From contig JAJXTA010000042.1 in NCBI GenBank assembly GCA_021784265.1, positions 1-10,760 of the forward strand: a DNA stretch of 10,760 nt, in the 5' to 3' direction. Position numbers and translations under genes: made by a program. Source of the stretch: a bacterium (GTDB taxonomy: Bacteria; Verrucomicrobiota; Verrucomicrobiia; Limisphaerales; J093). The notes below the pieces were generated by a model, which was not told where the DNA came from, ran no database searches, and saw only the letters and a list, made by a program, of their open reading frames with translations. The stretch's first letter is position 1. Each line of letters opens with the position of its first letter. Shown here piece after piece: positions 1 through 8,200 of this stretch.

Positions 1-852
1 GCGCTCGAGACACCCTCGCCCTCGTTCGCCCACCGGATGGCGGCCCTGGCCGCACGCCGCCAGGCTCATCACTACGAAACTCGTCAGTGGTGTGGCCTCG
101 AGAAAGCCGCCGCTGGCGGGTTGGATTCCCTCGAGAACCCGGAGCGTGCGGTTCCGGGTCAACTGGCGCGCCAGCCAGGCGACCGGATTGCGGGTGGGCC
201 GGTGCCAGTGCCGGACGTGGCCCATCGCGATCAAGGCCGGGAGGGCGTAACTGACCACGGGCAAGCGGAGCGTGGCAAAGAGACGGCGGGGGCAAGCGGC
301 GAGCTCGAACGGCAACGCGACCACCTGCTGCCAGGCCGCAGGCCCGACGCCCAGCCGCCCGGCCAGGGCGCACATGGTCAGGATCGGCACCGAAAACGTT
401 CGGTCCCGACCGTAACGGCGGACGATGGCGGTGGCCAGCCGCTCAGGCCCTGGGCCACCGGCGTGCTCGGTGAGCCACCGTTCGGCCCGGGCGACGGTGG
501 GGCGATAACGCTGATCCGCGCCGGGAACGACGCCGAAGGCGGCCCAGACCAAGGCAGTAGTGCTGATGTTGCTCAGGCTCAGGGTGGTGTCGCCCCAGCC
601 GCCGTCGGGGTTGGCGTGGGCGGCGAGCCAAGCCAAACCGGCTTGCACCTGGTCGGTGCCGGCGAGGTTGCCCGCGGAGGTTCTGCCTTGGGCGTGTTCC
701 GCCAGGGTGAGGGCGGCCACCGCGGTGGCGGTCGAGAGGGCGCTGCTGGACAGGTCGCCGGTCCAGTAGCCGTCAGCGTTGCGCGCCGCGAGCAGCTCGG
801 CGCGGGCGCGGCGCAGGGCGGCAAGTAACCGCGGCTCGAGGGCTGAGGCCAA
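1..852 (-). CDS. Squalene-hopene-cyclase-like terpene cyclase (prenyltransferase/squalene oxidase repeat protein), N-terminal part, truncated by the window edge
   Basis: Reading the minus strand from the TTG at 852 gives 284 codons without a stop, still open at base 1, so the C-terminal part lies outside the window. Visible repeat motifs typical of the squalene/oxidosqualene cyclase alpha-barrel family are NADGYWTGDLSSSALSTAT (residues 25-43), NPDGGWGDT (81-89, followed by LSNISTTAL), and GGFLEATPLTSFVVMSLA (248-265). The middle contains YGRDRTFSVPILT (about 143-155) and LPVVSYALPALIAMG (about 194-208), which I remember as conserved in verrucomicrobial and planctomycete cyclase-like proteins. 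Family members cyclise squalene or related isoprenoids at the membrane, for example in hopanoid synthesis; the substrate here is unknown. The catalytic DxDD motif normally sits further C-terminal, so activity cannot be judged. No ATG or GTG lies between the preceding stop and the first motif; TTG at 852 is the likeliest start and CTG at 858 an alternative. The gene follows the DCC-family gene after 18 bases, suggesting one operon. Confidence 0.9.
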   Translation of the reverse strand, partial: MASALEPRLLAALRRARAELLAARNADGYWTGDLSSSALSTATAVAALTLAEHAQGRTSAGNLAGTDQVQAGLAWLAAHANPDGGWGDTTLSLSNISTTALVWAAFGVVPGADQRYRPTVARAERWLTEHAGGPGPERLATAIVRRYGRDRTFSVPILTMCALAGRLGVGPAAWQQVVALPFELAACPRRLFATLRLPVVSYALPALIAMGHVRHWHRPTRNPVAWLARQLTRNRTLRVLEGIQPASGGFLEATPLTSFVVMSLAACGQGRHPVGERGRGCLER

Positions 853-870
853 CGCCAGTGACGCCGGGCT

Positions 871-1326
871 TTACCGCCCCGGGGGATGGGTGACCGCGTC
901 CTCGGATTCGGCCGGGAGCGCGGCCTTGCGAGCGGGCAGGAGGGCGCAGGCTTCCTTGCAGCCGAACAGCCGGCTCAGCAGCAGGCGGTTGCGGCTCACC
1001 CATTGATAGACCTTTTCCGCGATCCAAATCACGCCGGGCAGCCACAACACCAACGCCACCGGCACCAGCAACGGCAAGCGCATCCCGACGAACCGAATGC
1101 AGCGGGCGCCCCGGTAAATCCGCCCTTCGGGGGTGATGCAATGAATCGCCTCGAGCAACGCCTCCCGGGTAAGGGTGGGAGCGAGACGGCTGGCCCGCGG
1201 GTCCGCCAACGGCAGGAGGCTGAGCCGATGAAACCAATCCAGCCAGCTCAGCACCCGCATCTGGAAGGTGCACATCGGGCACTGGTCGTCATACAGAACG
1301 AAGTGAGTCGCGGCGCGCTTGGCCAT
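871..1326 (-). CDS. DCC family (DUF393) thioredoxin-like protein
   Basis: A 151-residue protein. Near the N terminus, after a short beta-strand (HFVLYDDQ), stands the hallmark D-x-x-C-x-x-C motif of the DCC/DUF393 family (D13, C16, C19 in YDDQCPMC). The family is predicted to have a thioredoxin-like fold and is often labelled thiol-disulfide oxidoreductase, although few members have been tested. Length is about normal for the family. Further features are RGARCIRFVG around residues 74-83, a hydrophobic segment LPLLVPVALVLWLPGVIWIA (about 86-105), the YQWVSRNR stretch usual near the family's C terminus, and a second Cys pair in GCKEAC. There is no signal peptide. ATG at 1326 is chosen over an in-frame TTG at 1335 because GGGAG (1340-1344) lies 13 bases upstream of the ATG but only 4 from the TTG. 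Its stop is 18 bases before the cyclase start, in the same frame, so the two are probably cotranscribed. Confidence 0.9.
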   Translation of the reverse strand: MAKRAATHFVLYDDQCPMCTFQMRVLSWLDWFHRLSLLPLADPRASRLAPTLTREALLEAIHCITPEGRIYRGARCIRFVGMRLPLLVPVALVLWLPGVIWIAEKVYQWVSRNRLLLSRLFGCKEACALLPARKAALPAESEDAVTHPPGR

Positions 1327-1674
1327 CGCCCGCAACCTACTCCCGGGACGGGGTTCGGGTCAACCGCAAGGCCGAGTTCAGCGCGATGTTGCCGCGGTCG
1401 CGCTGTGGGGCCGGTTCATGCCCAAGCAGGGCGTTTGTCCCGGTAAGCCACTTGTCGAGGCTACAGTGGTGCAGCTCATGCCACCCGCCTTGTCCAACGC
1501 GCACAGTCGGACCGCTGCACCGCTCTCCTTCTCCCGCCGGGCAACTGCGAGGCTACGGGGGCAAGCAGACCCGCACGCGCGGTGTGTGCGCACCCGCCCT
1601 CACCCCGTCCCTGCATCCGGGGGGGGGGGAGGTCCGGATTGGCTGCTGGGCCGGCGAAGTGTACCGGGGCGCCT
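1327..1674. other. Intergenic region, 348 bases, no certain gene
   Basis: This gap separates the giant surface-protein gene from the DCC-cyclase pair. I see no tRNA, no clear intrinsic terminator with a T tract after the giant gene's stop, and no convincing promoter. It holds an 11-G run on the plus strand (1619-1629) within a small inverted repeat. It also holds a doubtful minus-strand frame, 1337-1504, starting with GTG and coding 55 residues with about 78 percent G or C at third positions. That frame has no Shine-Dalgarno sequence at a proper distance and resembles nothing I can name. Its TAG overlaps the GGGAG that probably serves as ribosome binding site of the next gene. Confidence 0.7.
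1615..1639. repeat. Inverted repeat enclosing an 11-G homopolymer
   Basis: On the plus strand the 6-base arms ATCCGG (1615-1620) and CCGGAT (1634-1639) flank a 13-base loop that is nearly all G; the uninterrupted G run is 1619-1629. It begins 35 bases beyond the giant gene's stop (1675). It could fold as a short hairpin in the 3' untranslated RNA, but it lacks the T tract of an intrinsic terminator. The run is also a likely site of length error in replication or sequencing. Confidence 0.45.
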
Positions 1675-2298
1675 TCAAGGGGACCCAACGACGACGCGGA
1701 GGAAGAGGTTGCTCTGGCCCAGGGGAATGTTGGGGAGAAGCGCGGAGGTGTTGGTCTTCAAGGCGACCTCGGCGCCATCGAGCCAGAGGATGGGGTGCGT
1801 CAAGGCGGTGGCCTTTAGGAGCCGATAAGTTGTATTGGTTTGACCATAGAGCGTGAGAGAGGCAGGGCCTCCGTCAGGCAGGCTGGCGTCGAGCACGGGC
1901 TGAGGCCCAAGGAGGACCAGCCGGCCCGGATGCACGATGACGTTCGTGTAGGCGTGGGTGCCGCTGGTGGCGTCGATCTGCCAGACGCGCAGCCGGATCA
2001 AGGCCGAGGTCTGGTTGGCGAGGGCGGTGAAGCTGAGCAGGCCCACCGGCTGCGCGACGGGGAGGGCTGGGGTCTGGGCGACCGCGAGGGTCAGGACACT
2101 ACCGGTGGCGGCGAGCTGGAGTTGCGCGTTCGTAATGGCCGCAGTCAGTGGTTCGAAGGTCACGTTGGTGAGGCGATCCAGAGGGAGGTTCAGGGCTAGG
2201 CGCAAGACGCTCAGGCCGTCACTGGCGCTCACGAGGAGGGGCGCGCTGCTGCTTGCGCCTGCCGGGGTCACGGCCGTGCCCCAATCCACTTCGAGGTA
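1675..2298 (-). other. C-terminal cohesin-like domain and tail
   Basis: Residues 2812-3018 start with a strand-rich segment (LSVLRLALNLPLDRLTNVTF, then LLSFTALANQTSALIRLRV) resembling a cohesin-like sandwich. A tail follows with GRLVLLGPQPVLDASLPDGG and LTLYGQTNTTYRLLKATAL, a form I associate with C-terminal ends of large verrucomicrobial proteins. There is no hydrophobic anchor and no basic terminal cluster. The cohesin-like assignment is tentative. Confidence 0.5.
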
Positions 2299-5200
2299 GT
2301 CGGCCACGGTGGCGGTGAAGGTCTTGGCGTCGCTCAGGGGTGGTTGGCCGTTGTCCGTGACGCGGACGGTAATGGGATAGGCGCCCTGGGCTTGGGCCGG
2401 GCCGGGCCGCCAGCGGAAAGCGCCGGTTGCCGGGTCGATAGCCGCCCCGGCGGGGGCGCCGGGGTCGAGGCTGAACTGTAGCGCCTCGGTCGGCAGATCG
2501 GCATCCGTCGCGGTGGCGGTGAGGGTGAGCCAACGCCCGACGCTGACGACCTGGTTCGGGATGGGCGCCAACACGGGTGGTTGGTTCGAGGCGGTTACGG
2601 TAATGAGGAAGGCGTTGGTGGCGCTCAGTGGCGGTGTGCCATCGTCGGTGACGATCACCGTGATCAAAGCGCCGCTGCCGGCTAGGCCCAAGGGCGGGGT
2701 CCAGGAGAATCGGCCGCTGGCGGGGTCGAGGGTTGCGCCCGCTGGCGCGCCCGGCGCCAACCGGAAGGCGAGTTGTTGGGGCGGGGCATCCGGGTCCGTG
2801 GCGCTGAGGCTTAGCGAAAGCGTCGCCCCAGCATGCACCAGTTGGTTGGCCAGCGGACCAAGTACGGGCGGATGGTTCACCGCCTGGACGACGACGGCGA
2901 AGGTCTGGGTCGCGCTCATCGTGGGCGAGCCATTGTCGGTGACCCGGACGGTAAGGAGGTTGGTGGTGCCGCCGGCCCCGGGTCCGGTGGCCCAGGTGAG
3001 CAAGCCGGTGGTCGGCGCGATGGCGGCGCCGGGCGGGGCGCCCGGGTCGAGGCTGTAAGTCAGCGTTTCGGCAGCGCCATCGGGGTCGGTGGCTTGGGCG
3101 GTGAGGCGGAGGGTGGCTCCCTCGAGCACGGTTTGGTTGGTGATGGGTGCCAGTAGCGGGGGGTGATTGCTAAGGGTGACCGTGGTTTGAGCGTCGGGGG
3201 TGGGGTGGGGGGCCTCTTGATCGCCCAAGTTGTCCGTGGCCACGCTATAGAAGGCGTAGCGGTTGCCGGCTTGGCCGGAGTAGAGCGCCCCCGACAGCGT
3301 GGTTTGTTGCAGCCAGGGCAGGTAGGGTCCGCCGTTGACCGAGACGAAGATATCGTAGGAGGCGATGCCGCTGCCGCTGGGGTCCTGCGCGGTCCAGCGC
3401 AACGGGATCTGCGGTGTGCTGGCGGGCGGGAGGGCGGCGACGGCGCTGGTGGGAGCCACGTGGTTGGTCGGCGGGAAGGGGGCATAGACCAGGTCGTAAC
3501 TCCCGCTGCTGTTGTAATCCAGGAGGTGCAGGAGGTTTTCCTTGGTGGGGCGCACGCCAGGCTGGGTGAAGGTGTAGTGGGTGATCCAGGCGTTGGTTGT
3601 CACCGGAAGCTCGGTGCCGTCGGCGCGCATCACATGGGTGAGCTGCCATTGCCCGTCGGCCGGATCGGGCACCTGGAGATAGGACCAACCGGCAGGCAGA
3701 CTCGCCGTGAGTTGGACCGTCAGATGATCGGCCGTTGCCGGACCATCGACGGTCCCGGTCGTCACGGCCGTGACGGGGGCGGTCGTGTCGTCGCTGAAGT
3801 AGAGCGTGTCGGGCAAGTGTTGCGGGTCGGTGGAATCGTGGACCAGAAAGGCCTCCGGTCCGTTGGTGGAGACCCCCGGCGCGGCGACGAGGTGAATGAG
3901 TTCGTGGATTTCGACGTTATCGATCAAGGAGGTCTCGCGCCCGCCGAGGGCATCATCGTGTTGGAAGGTGGCGCTGTAGTCCAAGAAGAAGCCCATGAGC
4001 GAGGCCTCGAGCAACCAGCGCCCGATCTTGATCGCGCCGGGGTCCAGGTCGCCGAAGTCCACCGTGAGCGAGGGGCTCAAGCTCTGGCCCGCCACCTCGG
4101 TGGCCAGGATGTGGAAGTCGATCAGCAAGCCCTTCAGGTTTTCCACGATTTTGGGCTGGGCGGAGGTGATTGAGAAGTTCCGCGCGACCCCTTGGCCGAC
4201 GTTGTGGACGAGCACGGCCAAGGAGAACGGTTCCGCCGGCTCAATCTGCGGCGTGAACGGGTCGTCGCTGATCACGTCGCGTTGGTGGAAGTATTTCACC
4301 TCGAGCTTCGCGTTGGGATAGACGGTGACGGGCCCGGGGACCAGCGGGTTGGCGGTGGTGACGCCGCCGGAGGTGTAACTGAACACGCCACCGACCGTGT
4401 AAACGACGGGTGCCGTGGGCGCGGCCTCATCCAGGGGCAAGATGACCCAGCGAGCGCTCCCGGTGGTGTTGGGGCCGAGGGTCCAGAGGTCGGCGCCAAC
4501 CATGAACACTTGATTCGTATCGTTGGTCCCCCCGGTCGCGGGCGTGAGGCCGGTCAGGTCGGGCGGCAGGATCACGAACTTGTCATTGGCCAGTTCTCCT
4601 TGCGGATCATAGATGGCAATGGCGACGTTCACGTCGGTCAGCGGCTGGTCGGACTGATTGGCGATCTCGAGGGTCGTGCCGACCCCTTTGCGGGTGAACA
4701 CCGCCTCCTGATCGATTTGCAGCCGCACTTGGGCGCAGACATTGGCCTCTTGGGCGCGGGGCGTCGGCCGGGCCAGAGGAGCGGGTGCGGGCGGGGGTAG
4801 GGTGGGCGTCGCCGGGGTCCAGGCGTAGGTCACCAGCCGGGGCTGGGTCGGTGCGTTGAAGGTGGGATCGCTCAGTAGGGAAGCGGCCAGATCGGCGGTG
4901 GTGGCGTTGGGGGGGAGGGGCCGGGTGGCGGCGCTGGTCCAGTCCTTGAGTAACGCTTGCGGGGAGGCGTAGCCCAGCCACTGGGCGAGCGTGGCGGCCG
5001 AGTCATTCGCGTTGGTCATCCCGCCTGGCCCCACCGCCTCGCTCGCCGCCGCCCCCGAGGAACGGGACCAGGCGTTGGCCACCAGCTCACTGAAGGCGGT
5101 GGGAGTGGCCGTCACCTTGGTTTTGCCGATATTCACACTGCCGGACACCGTTGCGCCGAACCTCACCGCGCCCGCGCCGGCGACCACCTGCAGCGGCCCC

Positions 5201-8200
5201 GGGCACGACTTGAATTCGAGCCCGCCGCCCACGGTCATGACACCGTTGGCGGTGCCGCTGCCGGTGTAGTTGGTCCCGTGCGGGGCCGGGGCGGTGAGGG
5301 AGACGGCGCCTTTGAAGGCAATCGTGCCGCCCCACTGCGCCCCGCCGGACAAGCAGATCTTCGGATTATCCAAGCCGCAACTGGTGATCAGCGTGGCGTG
5401 CCCGCTGCCCGCGCCCGAGACAATGGGCTTCTTGGCGGCGAAGCCGCCGGCGACGTAGTTGGCCAAGCCGACGCCAGGGACTTGGATTTGGCCTTTGTGT
5501 GGGCCGGGACCCAGCGCGATGGCGACCTTAAAAGTGGCATCGACGCCGGTATCGACCTGCGCCTCGACGCTATTGACGCCGTTGACACAGCACGTGCAGG
5601 TCTGGCCCGAGCTGGCGAATTTGAGCTTCAGGCCGGAGAGCGTCGCGTAGGGGGGGAGGCCGCGGGCGATGGCCGCGCCGAGGGCGGCGGCGACGGCCCC
5701 CTTCAAATCGGCCTTGTTACACTTGCGCTTGAACACCAGGGGGCTGCAGGCGCAGTTGTTGCTTGGGCTGAAACTGGGCGGGGTCGGGTAGATGTTGACG
5801 ATGGTTTGCGGCTTGGCGGGATTGAAGACCCCCCAGCCAGCGCCGCCGGCACCGCCCCCGCCGCCGCTCAAGCCCCCGCCACCCCCACCCCCGCCACCCC
5901 CCCCGCCTCCGCCACCACCACCACCCCCTCCGCCACCGCAGTTGCCCCGCGCATTCACCACCTGAATGGGTACCGGGTACAAGACGTTGAAGGGGCCGCA
6001 CACCAACTGCCACTGGACCCCGGCGGTGATGGTGCAGGGGCCTTGGTCGGTCCCCGCGAGGCGGGCGTCGGGCTGGGGCTGGGGAGAGCCCGGGCGGCTC
6101 TTGGCCCGTGACGCCGCCAGGGCGCCGGGACCGAGCCGCTGGACGATCACCGGCACCGTGACGGCGCCGTTGGCGGGCACGGCGTCGAGCTGGGTCACCA
6201 GGGGCGTGATGGCCCAGAGCGGATGGGTGTCGAAATGGATTTGGACGTTTTGAGCGGCGATGAGCCCGTGATTGGTAATGACGAGGTTGATCTGCGCTTG
6301 ATCGTTGGTGATCTGCGACAGGTCGATCAGGCTCGGTTCGAGAGTGACGACCGGGGTGGGCACATTCGCTTCGAAGACGGACTGGAGGGTGATCTCCGTG
6401 CGGTCTTCGACGTCCACCTCCTGGACCGACCAGGTGTAACTGACCAGTTGGCTGCGCAGGAAGACCAGCTCGTCATCCACCGAGCCGGCGTTGATCGTGA
6501 GGGTGCCGGTCGAGCGGTCGTGGCCCGGGGCGTCGGCCTCGAAGTTGTAGGTCCCTTCCCGGAGCCCGGTGGCCAGGAAGCCCCCGTTGGTGTCGGAGAG
6601 CCCGTTGGTGACCACGTTGCCGGTGAAGGGGTCGGTGAGCACCACGGTGGCGCCGGCGAGGTTGGTCGGGTGATCGCCATAATAACTCCGCTCATCGACG
6701 GTGGTGAGCTTTAGGTCACCCAGGGCGTCGGAGACGTTTTCGAGGACAAAGGGGAGAGAGGCGCTCGCGGTTGGGCCGGCGAGGGCGAGGGTGCCTTTGT
6801 ACTGGCCGATGGCCAAGTCCGGTGGCGGCAGGAGCTGCAAGGTGATGGTGTTGGTCGTCCCCGGCAGGAGGGAGGGCAGGGGATTGGTGGAGGCCACATG
6901 CATCCAGCCCACGTCTGGCACCACGACCTGCAGGGGCCCGCTCTCGGCCCCGCCGGTGTTGACCACCTGGACCTTGACCAGGGTTTGGTCCCCGCGGACC
7001 ATGCCTTGGCTGAGGACAGTGGGCTGGAGCTGGAGCTGAGGTTGGTGAGGCTGCACCGCCACCCGCAGCGGGATATCAACGCTGGCACCTTCGCGCGAGG
7101 TGATCTGGACGTGGAACAAGCCCAGGGCGTTCTCCTCGACTTGCGAGCGGAGCGTGTAGGTTAACGTGGCCGTGCCCGAGCCGGGCAAGGTGCTGTCCAC
7201 GTTGAGCGTGACGCCCAGGTCCGTGGCGCCCACGGCTTCGGCCTGCAAGCCAGTGAGCGGCACGCTGCTCAGGTTCTGGAGCGTGATGGTGCCGGTGGCC
7301 GAGCTGAGGGCGAGGAGGGTTAGGTTAACCTGGCTCGGGTTGGCGCGCAGGCCCAAGATCGTGAACTGGCCTTGGACCGGCGCCGTGCTCATCCCCGGGT
7401 GGGCCGCGCCAATCTGGTACTGCCCGGCTTCCCCGGGCAAGGGGGTGAAGGTGGCGGTGAACTGGCCGGTGGCGTCGGTCAGGGCGGTGATCACCCGGTC
7501 GCTGCCGCCCACCAGGACGTGGACGTTGACGACGACGAAGGCCGCAGGACCACCACCCACGCGCGTGGCTTGGCCGTGGAGGGCGATGGGGGTGCCGGCC
7601 ACCGCCGTCTGCACATCGGTGGCGACCGTGGCGGTGTAATCCGGGGTGACGTGGATCGGGGTGGGCGCAATGGCGGTGTTGTTGCCCTTGAGCGCCTCGA
7701 GCACGTGGTTGTCCGGGTCCACGACGACGATGAGCCAGTAATCACCCGGGGTGGAAGGTAGATAGAAGGGAGCGGTGACCGCGAAATCCTGGCCTACGCC
7801 CAGGGTTCCCGTGAAGGGGAACTCGCCCACGAGGGTGGCGTCGCTGGTCAGGAGCGGGGTGGTCGCCAGGTAGGTGCGCTGCACCCAACTGCCAGAGGCC
7901 GGGGCCAGACCCTGGTTGACGACCCGATAGCTGTAGTTGACGGCTTGGCCGGTCTGGCCGTTGGTGACGACGTTCAAGCCGGTGATCGCCAGGTCGGGCA
8001 GTGCCAGGTCCGACACGATGAGCGTGGCCGCCCCCGGGTTAAAACCGGCAGCGCTCGCGGTCACGGTGAGGCTCTGGTTCGAGTTCACGACCCCGTTGCG
8101 CAGGGAACTGATGGGGAAGGCGGCGGCGGTCATGCCAGCGGGGATGGTCAAGCTGGGCGGCAGCGTCGCCAGCGTGGCATCACTCGAGGCCAGCGACACG

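Noticed and set aside
37..828. Plus-strand open frame of 263 codons
   Set aside because: It lies opposite the cyclase gene, whose minus-strand translation shows clear family motifs. The plus-strand product is low-complexity Gly/Arg/Ala sequence without motifs, an antisense shadow of GC-rich coding DNA.
773..1282. Minus-strand frame of 169 codons overlapping the DCC gene
   Set aside because: It is a shifted frame of the DCC gene and cyclase start, is Pro/Arg-rich and has no motif; the DxxCxxC frame is clearly the coding one.
1334..1363. Promoter-like pair TTGACC and TAGGTT with an 18-base spacer upstream of the DCC gene
   Set aside because: The -10 element matches only three of six consensus bases, and transcription would begin at about the ATG, in conflict with the GGGAG ribosome-binding candidate. 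It is too weak to annotate.
1378..1593. Minus-strand frame of 71 codons in the intergenic gap
   Set aside because: No ribosome binding site, no recognisable motif, and it overlaps the 1337-1504 frame in another phase; neither is well supported.
1640..1677. Hairpin GGCG...CGCC just after the giant gene's stop as a terminator
   Set aside because: Only four base pairs with a 13-base loop and no T tract.
5851..5937. Poly-Gly coding tract as a CRISPR or tandem DNA repeat
   Set aside because: There is no regular repeat unit or spacer structure; mixed Gly codons in an open frame explain it.
4957..6111. Long plus-strand open frame of 384 codons (and 3163-4173, 336 codons)
   Set aside because: Both are antisense to the giant protein and have compositions typical of shadows in high-GC genes, with no domain pattern.
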